Shown here piece after piece: positions 57,620 through 64,000 of a stretch of DNA of 64,000 bases (positions are counted from its first letter, which is position 1; every line of letters starts with the position of its first letter). The notes under the pieces were generated by a model. The model saw only the letters and a program-made list of their open reading frames with translations. It searched no databases and was not told the DNA's origin. Origin of the DNA: Bradyrhizobium sp. 170 (GTDB taxonomy: Bacteria > Pseudomonadota > Alphaproteobacteria > Rhizobiales > Xanthobacteraceae); assembly GCF_023101085.1 (NCBI RefSeq), contig NZ_CP064703.1, positions 806,001 through 870,000 on the forward strand, given 5' to 3'. The position numbers were made by a program, and so were the translations under genes.

Positions 57620-58159
57620 ATGCCGCCTTCCACAGTTCCCAAGACCAACATCCTGCGCCGGTTTCGTCGCAACCGAAAGGGCTCGGCCGCCGTCGAATTT
57701 GCTCTGGTTGCGCCGCTATTCTTCGGCGTTCTGTTTGCAATCATCGAACTGGCGCTGGTGTTCTTTGCCAGCCAGATCCTCGAAACCGTGACGCAGGATA
57801 CGGCGCGCCTGATCATGACCGGCCAGGCGCAGAACGCCGCCTATAGCCAGGCAACGTTCAAGGACGCCGTTTGCGCCAAGCTCACCGTGATGTTCGATTG
57901 CGTGAACGGCGTTTCGATCGACGTGCAGAGCTACAAGGCGTTCTCCGCCGTAGACGTCAAAGACCCGATCGATTCGGGAAAAAATTTCGTTCCTCCGAAT
58001 AATTATCTCCCCGGCGGACCCAATGACATCGTCGTCGTGCGGCTGTTCTACAAGTGGCCGCTGTTCATCACCGGCCTCGGCTTCAATGTCGCGAATATCG
58101 GCAACAATCAGCGGTTGTTGACTGCGACCGCCGCGTTCCAGAACGAACCTTACCTGTAG
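57620..58159 (+). CDS. TadE-like pseudopilin
   Basis: This 179-residue protein has a basic N-terminus followed by RNRKGSAAVEFALVAPLFFG and VLFAIIELALVFF, the TadE motif with a Gly/Ser cleavage region, the Glu five residues on and a long hydrophobic helix. The rest is a periplasmic domain with two Cys (VCAKLTVMFDCVNG). TadE and TadF are minor pseudopilins of Flp pili. A CtrA-type box lies upstream. Its stop overlaps the ribosome site of the next gene. Confidence 0.88.
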   Translation: MPPSTVPKTNILRRFRRNRKGSAAVEFALVAPLFFGVLFAIIELALVFFASQILETVTQDTARLIMTGQAQNAAYSQATFKDAVCAKLTVMFDCVNGVSIDVQSYKAFSAVDVKDPIDSGKNFVPPNNYLPGGPNDIVVVRLFYKWPLFITGLGFNVANIGNNQRLLTATAAFQNEPYL

Positions 58160-58170
58160 GGCCAATGGCA

Positions 58171-58752
58171 ATGAAAACGATGGGGACAATTTGGCTTCGC
58201 ATGCGCCGCCGGGCGTTCGAATTGCGGGGCAACAACAGCGGTGTTGCCGCCATCGAATTCGCCATGATCATCCCGGTCATGGCGGTGCTGCTCGTTGGAA
58301 CCAACGAGTTCTCTGCCGGCGTCGCCATCGACCGCAAGGTGACGATAATGGCGCGCACGCTGTCGGACCTGACGTCCCAGAACACCGAGGTCACCGACGA
58401 CAAGCTGACCAACTTCTTCAGTGCCGGCAAGGCGATCATGACGCCTTACCCGTCGACACCGGTGGAGGGCACGATCTCGGAACTCTATATCAATCCCAGC
58501 ACGCTGAAGGCGCGGGTGCAGTGGAGCAAGGGTGCCGCAGCGCATTCGCCGGGTGACATCATCGACATCCCGGATGCGCTCAAGATCGGCGGCACCTACC
58601 TGATCTTCAGCGAGGTCAAGTATAAATACGTGCCCAGCGTCGCCTGGTTCATCAACAAGGTGAATGGCATCACGCTGAGCGACGTCAGCTACACCCGTCC
58701 GCGCCAGGGGCTTTGCGTGTTGTACAAGACGTCGGCCTGCGAAACGAAGTGA
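58171..58752 (+). CDS. Second TadE/TadG-like pilus assembly protein
   Basis: This 193-residue protein carries the same motif (NNSGVAAIEFAMIIPVMAVL) with a hydrophobic helix and a periplasmic domain ending in two Cys. No von Willebrand domain is present, so it is not a full-length TadG and is better seen as a TadE/TadF-type pseudopilin. ATG 58171 was preferred over ATG 58165 because AGGG then lies 9 bases away. It is translationally linked to the preceding TadE gene. Confidence 0.85.
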   Translation: MKTMGTIWLRMRRRAFELRGNNSGVAAIEFAMIIPVMAVLLVGTNEFSAGVAIDRKVTIMARTLSDLTSQNTEVTDDKLTNFFSAGKAIMTPYPSTPVEGTISELYINPSTLKARVQWSKGAAAHSPGDIIDIPDALKIGGTYLIFSEVKYKYVPSVAWFINKVNGITLSDVSYTRPRQGLCVLYKTSACETK

Positions 58753-58800
58753 GACGGCCGCGCCTGATCGGCTGAATGCAAGGAAAACGAAGGCAAAGAA

Positions 58801-58827
58801 AAAGGCCGCGCCATGGGCGCGGCCTTT
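58801..58827. terminator. Bidirectional terminator between the pseudopilin and cspA genes
   Basis: A 12-bp perfect stem AAAGGCCGCGCC/GGCGCGGCCTTT with an ATG loop sits between convergent genes. A-rich on the left and T-containing on the right, it can serve both strands. Confidence 0.88.
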
Positions 58828-58877
58828 AGCTTTATTCAGAGGCAATTTTCCATGGCGCGCGCGCCCTGGAAAATCGC

Positions 58878-59090
58878 TTATCCGGCGGCGCGAAGATTGT
58901 CGGCCGAAGATTTGCCAGAGCGGCGATCCGCCACGATTTCGTAGGAGATCTTCTGGCCTTCACGCAACGTTCCAAGACCGGCACGCTCGACAGCGCTGAT
59001 GTGCACGAACACGTCATTGCCGCCGTCATCCGGCTGGATGAAGCCATAGCCCTTGGTTGCGTTAAACCACTTCACGGTTCCCATGCTCAC
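58878..59090 (-). CDS. cspA: Cold-shock domain protein
   Basis: This 70-residue single CSD protein binds single-stranded RNA/DNA. RNP1 reads KGYGFIQ and RNP2 reads VFVHIS; the start [14 protein letters not shown] is canonical. The GTG start at 59090 gives [13 protein letters not shown] 59084 is the alternative. About 270 bases separate it from infA, room for the long 5' leader usual in such genes. It follows rhlE-infA on the same strand. Confidence 0.95.
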   Translation of the reverse strand: MSMGTVKWFNATKGYGFIQPDDGGNDVFVHISAVERAGLGTLREGQKISYEIVADRRSGKSSADNLRAAG

Positions 59091-59360
59091 GGGGGTAGTC
59101 CCTTCTCAGATATACAAGTCGTAGCCCACCCTTCGATGGGCTGGTGAGATCGAATTTTTGGAAGGGTCGTCAGCGTCTAAACCGGCTGTACCGGTGGATA
59201 GCTAATGTCGTCCGGCCGAAAATCGATGAACAATATTATTCGATAGTAGTGTTCAAAACAATCCTGACGTGCACGATTTTTTGATTCGGTCGGCCAGCCG
59301 GCCGCGACCGCGCACGATATGGGGTATCGGGCGCGTTCTCGGCAGGCGTTAATGGCGCGT

Positions 59361-59645
59361 TTACCGGCGGCGGAACTGGCCGCCGCGCGGCGGCCCGCTA
59401 CGCGGGGCTCCGGTACTGGGACGCTCGTCCTTGTGACGGAAGATCAGGCGGCCCTTCTCCAGATCGTAGGGCGACATTTCGATCGTGACCCGATCGCCTG
59501 CCAGCGTCTTGATCCGGTTCTTCTTCATCTTGCCGGCGGTGTAGGCAACAATCTCGTGTCCGGCATCGAGCTGCACGCGGTAGCGCGCGTCGGGGAGGAT
59601 TTCGGTCACCAGTCCTTCGAACTGGATCAGCTCTTCTTTAGCCAT
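59361..59645 (-). CDS. infA: Translation initiation factor IF-1 with C-terminal Arg/Gly tail
   Basis: This 94-residue protein has the S1/OB fold of IF-1 in residues 1-72 ([40 protein letters not shown]). The extra tail of about 20 residues ([14 protein letters not shown]) is absent from E. coli IF-1. It would bind the ribosomal A site at initiation. It starts 24 bases after the helicase gene, so the two are probably one transcript. Confidence 0.94.
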   Translation of the reverse strand: MAKEELIQFEGLVTEILPDARYRVQLDAGHEIVAYTAGKMKKNRIKTLAGDRVTIEMSPYDLEKGRLIFRHKDERPSTGAPRSGPPRGGQFRRR

Positions 59646-59669
59646 GGTGGTCTCCAGGTCGATCGAGGC

Positions 59670-61172
59670 TTAGCGCTGCGGTCGGTGGGTACGGTTGGGT
59701 TGAGTATTCGGACGGCTCTCGCGATGCAAGAAGGCGACGCCCTGAATGCCCTCACTTTTCCCGCCTTGGCTCTTGCCGGCCTGCTGCGCCGGACGCGGCT
59801 GTTCGTGCCGGTTCGGCTGCGGCGCGGCATTATTACCACCACCGCGGCGGGGACGGCGAGGGCCTTTTGATCCCGGTGCCGATTCATGTCCCCGGGTTTC
59901 GTGCCCACGGGATTCGTGTCCCCTGGAGTCATGCCCCCTGGAGTCCTGGGAGCGGGCGGTGTGGGCGCGCGGGGCGGACCGTCCACCCCGGTGCTGCTGT
60001 GCAGGGCGCTGCGAGGGGGCCGGCGCGGCGTCGCGGCTGCCGGGCGTCCGCTGGTCTTCCCGCGGCAGCGTGATGCGGATCAGCCGCTCGATGTCGCGCA
60101 GATAGCCCATCTCCTCGGCGCCGGCGATCAGCGAGATCGCAACGCCCTCGGCGCCGGCGCGCGCGGTGCGGCCGATGCGGTGGACATAGGTTTCCGGGAT
60201 GTTGGGCAGATCGAAATTCACCACATGGCTGATGCCGTCGACGTCGATGCCGCGGGCGGCAATGTCGGTGGCGACCAGGGTGCGGATCTCGCCGGTGCGG
60301 AACGCCGCCAGCACGCGCTCGCGGTGGTTCTGCGACTTGTTGCCGTGAATGGCGTTGGCGTCGATGCCGGCCTTGGCCAGCGTCTTCACGACCTTGTCGG
60401 CGCCGTGCTTGGTGCGGGTAAACACCAGCGCGCGGTCGACCGTCTCCTGCTTGAGGATCTGCGCCAGCACGCCCGATTTGGCCGAGAAATCGACCTGAAT
60501 GATGCGCTGGGTGATGCGCTCGACGGTCGAGGCCACCGGCGTCACCGCCACGCGGGCGGGGTCGCGCAGCATGGCTTCGGCGAGTTCCGCGATATCCTTC
60601 GGCATGGTGGCCGAGAAGAACAGCGTCTGCCGCTTGATCGGCAGCTTGCCGACGATTTTGCGGATGTCGTTGATGAAGCCCATGTCGAGCATGCGGTCGG
60701 CTTCGTCGAGCACGAGGAACTCGACCTGGTTAAGCTTCAGCCCGTTGCTCTGGACGAGATCGAGCAGCCGGCCGGGGGTCGCGACCATGACTTCGACGCC
60801 CTGCATGACCGAGCGGACCTGACGGCCCATCGGCACGCCGCCGATCGCCAGCGCCGAGCTCAGGCGGATGTGGCGGCCATAGGCGTTGAAGCTGTCGAGA
60901 ATCTGGCCCGACAATTCGCGGGTGGGCGAGAGCACCAGCACGCGGCAGGTCTTGGGCTGCGGCCGGATGCGGTTTTCCAGAATGCGGTGCAGGATCGGGA
61001 GCGCAAAGGCTGCGGTCTTGCCGGTGCCGGTCTGGGCGATGCCGACGACGTCGCGGCCGGTCATTGCGATAGGGACGGTCTGGGCCTGGATGGGCGTGGG
61101 TGTGAGGTAATTTTCTTCTTTGAGTGCACGCGAGATGGGATCGGCGAGGCCGAAATCCTGAAAGGAGGTCAA
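59670..61172 (-). CDS. rhlE: DEAD-box ATP-dependent RNA helicase (RhlE-like)
   Basis: This 500-residue helicase starts at TTG 61172 ([17 protein letters not shown], the RhlE N-terminus); no ATG is available in frame upstream. Motifs: Q motif [16 protein letters not shown], Ia [53 protein letters not shown]. The C-terminal 120 residues are low-complexity, with five near-repeats of [10 protein letters not shown] and basic stretches that would bind RNA. A six-codon upstream frame ends across the start codon. Confidence 0.93.
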   Translation of the reverse strand: MTSFQDFGLADPISRALKEENYLTPTPIQAQTVPIAMTGRDVVGIAQTGTGKTAAFALPILHRILENRIRPQPKTCRVLVLSPTRELSGQILDSFNAYGRHIRLSSALAIGGVPMGRQVRSVMQGVEVMVATPGRLLDLVQSNGLKLNQVEFLVLDEADRMLDMGFINDIRKIVGKLPIKRQTLFFSATMPKDIAELAEAMLRDPARVAVTPVASTVERITQRIIQVDFSAKSGVLAQILKQETVDRALVFTRTKHGADKVVKTLAKAGIDANAIHGNKSQNHRERVLAAFRTGEIRTLVATDIAARGIDVDGISHVVNFDLPNIPETYVHRIGRTARAGAEGVAISLIAGAEEMGYLRDIERLIRITLPREDQRTPGSRDAAPAPSQRPAQQHRGGRSAPRAHTARSQDSRGHDSRGHESRGHETRGHESAPGSKGPRRPRRGGGNNAAPQPNRHEQPRPAQQAGKSQGGKSEGIQGVAFLHRESRPNTQPNRTHRPQR

Positions 61173-61736
61173 AAGAGGGTTCTTTCCATTAAAAAAGGCA
61201 GGCGCCCGGCTTCGATGGCCAGGAGCGCGCGAGGGTGTCTGAGACACCCGCGTGTTAGGGGCGTCGGTTGTGCTAGCTGAAAAGGGGCAAGCCAGAAACC
61301 GTTGAACGGGCTCAGAACACGCGGCTCGCAAGGACCTGATGATTCTCTAGGTCACGAGGATCATATGGAGCACAAGCGCGGCGCTTTCAAGGTGAATTCC
61401 GCGCGTGTCGTCCGCGCGGTTAAGGAAACCCCTCAGCCAGACCGCTCCTGCCGCGCCCACCAGAAACCCAAACGACCAAAATTCGTGCAAGAAATTTAGC
61501 CAAATTGCGACATTTGCACAAAAAATAGATAGTTTGCCGCCAAAGCATACATTTCCGCAGTCTAAAAAATAAGCAAATTTGCCGCCGCTGGTTTCCGCAC
61601 GCTCGAGATTCCAAAGCGATTATATGGACTTATCCCGTTTTCGACCGATGGCATGGTTCTTGCGATTCCGTTAACGCAGGCGGCCGTGGGGCCGTTCGCA
61701 GCGTTTAACGCGTCTGCGTCAGGGAGATGACACCTC
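61173..61736. other. Divergent intergenic region between rhlE and urtA
   Basis: The left part is the rhlE leader, with a 7-bp hairpin GGGTGTC/GACACCC at 61233-61249. The right part is AT-rich (about 61480-61650) and holds the sigma-54 promoter of urtA. No open reading frame of interest is seen. GTGCAA at 61485 and TTGCAC at 61514 form a wide inverted pair of unclear meaning. Confidence 0.6.
61649..61664 (+). promoter_or_regulatory. Sigma-54 (RpoN) promoter of urtA
   Basis: TGGCATG-GTTC-TTGC matches the -24/-12 consensus TGGCAYR-N4-TTGC with GG and GC exactly 10 bases apart. Transcription would start near 61675, giving a leader of about 60 bases. Nitrogen control of urea transport by NtrC and RpoN is known in other bacteria. 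Confidence 0.8.
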
Positions 61737-63053
61737 ATGCTTACTCAATTGACTCACGATATAACGACGATGAGCCGCCGTCGCTGGCTGGCGGCGACTG
61801 CCGGCCTGGTTTTGGGTTTGGCCGCATTTTCAAACGCCAAGGCGCAGGAGACCATCAAGGTCGGCGTCCTGCACTCGCTCTCCGGCACCATGGCCATCAG
61901 CGAAACCACGCTGAAGGACACCGTTCTCTTCCTAATCGACGAGCAGAACAAGAAGGGCGGCGTGCTCGGCAAGAAGCTCGAGGCCGTCGTCGTCGACCCG
62001 GCGTCGAACTGGCCGCTGTTTGCGGAAAAGGCGCGCGAATTGATCACCAAGGACAAGGTCTCGGTCGTATTCGGCTGCTGGACCTCGGTGTCGCGCAAGT
62101 CCGTGCTCCCGGTCTTCAAGGAGCTGAACTCGATCCTGTTCTACCCCGTGCAGTACGAGGGCGAGGAGAGCGAGCGCAACGTGTTCTACACCGGCGCTGC
62201 GCCGAACCAGCAGGCGATTCCCGCCGTCGACTACCTGATGAAGGACGAGAAGGTGAAGCGCTGGGTGCTGGCCGGCACCGACTACGTCTATCCGCGCACC
62301 ACCAACAAGATCCTCGAAGCCTACTTGAAGTCGAAGGGCGTCAAGCAGGAAGACATCATGATCAACTACACGCCGTTTGGTCATAGCGACTGGCAGACGA
62401 TCGTAGCGGACATCAAGAAGTTCGGCTCGGCCGGCAAGAAGACTGCCGTGGTGTCCACCATCAACGGCGACGCCAACGTTCCGTTCTACAAGGAGCTCGG
62501 CAACCAGGGCATCAAGGCGACCGACATTCCGGTTGTCGCGTTCTCGGTCGGTGAAGAAGAACTCGCCGGCATCGACACCAAGCCGCTGCTCGGCCATCTT
62601 GCCGCCTGGAACTACTTCCAGTCGATCAAGGACCCGGCCAACGAGAAGTTCATCAAGGCCTGGCAGGCCTACACCAAGAATCCGAAGCGCGTGACCAACG
62701 ATCCGATGGAAGCACACGTCATCGGCTTCGAAATGTGGGTCAAGGCGGTCGAGAAGGTGAAGTCGACCGACGCCGACAAGGTGATCGACGCGCTGCCCGG
62801 CATCGAAGCCAAGAACCTGACCGGCGGCACCTCCAAGATGCTGCCGAACCATCACATCACCAAGCCTGTGTTCATTGGCGAAATCAAAGCCAACGGCCAG
62901 TTCGACGTGGTGTGGAAGACCCCGGGCCTGGTGGCCGGCGATGCATGGTCGAAGGAGCTCGACGGCTCCAAGGACCTGATCGGCGACTGGGTCGGCAAGA
63001 AGTGCGGCAACTACAACACCAAGACCAACAAGTGCGGCGGTCAGGGCTCCTGA
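61737..63053 (+). CDS. urtA: Urea ABC transporter periplasmic binding protein
   Basis: This 438-residue binding protein has a signal peptide ending near residue 36 (SNAKAQE). The mature part reads TIKVGVLHSLSGTMAISETT, then VVVDPASNWPLFAEKAREL and VVFGCWTSVSRKSVLPVF, and the PVQYEGEESERNVFYTGAAP segment that is diagnostic of UrtA/FmdD. NCGNYNTKTNKC-like cysteines close the protein. AGGGAGA precedes ATG 61737; ATG 61770 is an alternative start. A sigma-54 promoter and urtB on the 3' side support urea uptake under nitrogen limitation. Confidence 0.95.
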   Translation: MLTQLTHDITTMSRRRWLAATAGLVLGLAAFSNAKAQETIKVGVLHSLSGTMAISETTLKDTVLFLIDEQNKKGGVLGKKLEAVVVDPASNWPLFAEKARELITKDKVSVVFGCWTSVSRKSVLPVFKELNSILFYPVQYEGEESERNVFYTGAAPNQQAIPAVDYLMKDEKVKRWVLAGTDYVYPRTTNKILEAYLKSKGVKQEDIMINYTPFGHSDWQTIVADIKKFGSAGKKTAVVSTINGDANVPFYKELGNQGIKATDIPVVAFSVGEEELAGIDTKPLLGHLAAWNYFQSIKDPANEKFIKAWQAYTKNPKRVTNDPMEAHVIGFEMWVKAVEKVKSTDADKVIDALPGIEAKNLTGGTSKMLPNHHITKPVFIGEIKANGQFDVVWKTPGLVAGDAWSKELDGSKDLIGDWVGKKCGNYNTKTNKCGGQGS

Positions 63054-63100
63054 TCTCCTCCTAACTAGAAAAAACTTCCAAGAGAACTACCAAGCGAGAC

Positions 63101-63130
63101 GGAGAAGGCGGCGCTGCCGCCGCCTTCTCC
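63101..63130 (+). terminator. Hairpin between urtA and urtB (attenuator or mRNA stabiliser)
   Basis: A 13-bp perfect stem (63101-63113 with 63118-63130) has a CTGC loop and no T tract. Such hairpins after binding-protein genes commonly protect the upstream message and lower expression of the permease genes. It starts 48 bases past the urtA stop. Confidence 0.7.
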
Positions 63131-63155
63131 TCACACTCCTGCCGGGGTCGTAATT

Positions 63156-64000
63156 GTGTCTGCCAATTTCCTCGACCGTTTTCGCGCGGTTCTGCTCGCA
63201 ATCCTCCTGACCGCAGCCTTCGCCGCGCCGGCGCTGGCGGGTCCGTTCGAGGATGCGGTCGCCAAATTCGCCAATGACGATTTTTCCGATACCGACGAGG
63301 CGATCGGCGCGGTCGCGACTTCGGGCAATCCGCTGGCCTTTCCCATCATCAGCGCGCTGCAGGAAGGCCGGCTGTCGGCCGATCCGGAATCCAAGAAAGT
63401 TTTCGTGACAGGGAGCGACGGCAAGATCATCGATGCCGCCACCGGCGCCGCCGTCGACAAGCTGCCGGATAGCGCGGCTGCCGTTCGCCTCAACAACCGC
63501 CTGCGCCGCACCGTGGAGGCGGCCCTTGGCGGCCTGACGCTGCTGTCGCCCGATCCCGCCAAGCGGATTGCGGCCGCGCAGTCGGTCTTCAAGAGCCATG
63601 AGGAGAGCGCGCTTGCCGTCATCGACGGCGCGCTCGCCAAGGAAACCCATAAGGGCGCCAAGGCGGCCTTCACCGAGGCCCGCGCGGCGATCCTGCTCTA
63701 CAAGGCGGATGCGACCGAGGTGGAAAAACTCGAAGCCGTCGCCATCGTCAAGGCGCGCGGCGACCAGGAGGCGATGGCGCTATTGACCGGATTGAGCGGC
63801 GACGTGCCGCCCAATGTCGCGCGCGCCACGGCCAGCGCGATCGCTTCGATCCAGAGCAATCTCGCGATGTGGTCGATGGTGCAGAACGCCTGGTACGGCC
63901 TGTCGCTGGGTTCGGTGCTGCTGCTCGCGGCGATTGGGCTGGCGATCACCTTCGGCGTCATGGGCGTCATCAACATGGCCCATGGCGAGATGGTCATGAT
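63156..64000 (+). CDS. urtB: Urea ABC transporter permease UrtB, N-terminal part (runs off the window)
   Basis: The frame from GTG 63156 stays open for 281 codons to the window end. A signal-like hydrophobic stretch (residues about 10-26, LAILLTAAFAAPALAG) is followed by a long periplasmic N-terminal extension with an Ala/Lys/Glu-rich helical look, usual for proteobacterial UrtB. Near residue 245 the LivH-type membrane part begins (WYGLSLGSVLLLAAIGLAIT, then GVINMAHGEMVM). Together with UrtA it imports urea; urtC, D and E presumably follow. Confidence 0.9.
   Translation, partial: MSANFLDRFRAVLLAILLTAAFAAPALAGPFEDAVAKFANDDFSDTDEAIGAVATSGNPLAFPIISALQEGRLSADPESKKVFVTGSDGKIIDAATGAAVDKLPDSAAAVRLNNRLRRTVEAALGGLTLLSPDPAKRIAAAQSVFKSHEESALAVIDGALAKETHKGAKAAFTEARAAILLYKADATEVEKLEAVAIVKARGDQEAMALLTGLSGDVPPNVARATASAIASIQSNLAMWSMVQNAWYGLSLGSVLLLAAIGLAITFGVMGVINMAHGEMVM

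Noticed and set aside
61480..61530. NtrC binding site upstream of urtA (GTGCAA ... TTGCAC)
   Set aside because: The half-sites are about 23 bases apart, much more than NtrC sites allow.

Overview
The window looks like a chromosomal segment of a Bradyrhizobium-type alphaproteobacterium (Bradyrhizobium, Rhodopseudomonas or a close relative). The reasons are high GC content, long stop-free antisense frames, a membrane-anchored CycM-type cytochrome c, a Tad/Cpa pilus locus, an IF-1 with an Arg/Gly tail beside a DEAD-box helicase and a cold-shock protein, and many intergenic palindromic repeats. No rRNA, tRNA or CRISPR array was seen. The assignment rests on reading the sequence and on memory of these families; no database search was made.

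Layout. 1-1669: start of a PAS-domain protein and a type-2 glycerate kinase (minus strand). 1797-17791: a divergent metabolic island. On the minus strand an IclR regulator is followed by a Liv-type ABC transporter (LivG, F, H, M) and three tandem paralogous binding proteins. On the plus strand are a bifunctional hydratase/dehydrogenase, an acid-CoA ligase, two acyl-CoA dehydrogenases and an SDR. This resembles a dicarboxylate/fatty-acid (pimelate-type) uptake and beta-oxidation system without its thiolase. 17845-19459: a palindromic repeat split by an IS4-family element with a 10-bp target duplication. 19531-31905: glycerol kinase, GNAT, two glutathione transferase-family proteins, metF-metH, a luciferase-like monooxygenase, pheA and kdsB.

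32117-42999: cycM, then a Yej-type peptide ABC transporter with two Tat-exported binding proteins, and on the opposite strand a cytosolic NlpC/P60 peptidase and an M17 aminopeptidase. Together these suggest peptide or muropeptide uptake and salvage. 43136-58752: a Tad pilus locus (tadD; cpaB-C-D-E-F-tadB-tadC; cpaA; Flp pilin; a secretin-N-domain protein; two TadE-like pseudopilins). Its middle holds two near-identical fatty-acid-hydroxylase-superfamily genes flanking a polytopic membrane protein. A perfect TTAA-N7-TTAA CtrA-type box lies upstream of the TadE gene.

58878-61172: a cold-adaptation-like group (rhlE-infA, then cspA). 61649-64000: urtA, behind a well-matched sigma-54 promoter, and the start of urtB. 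At least five families of 70-260 bp palindromic repeats sit in intergenic gaps, and one interrupts each successive gap of the acyl-CoA operon.
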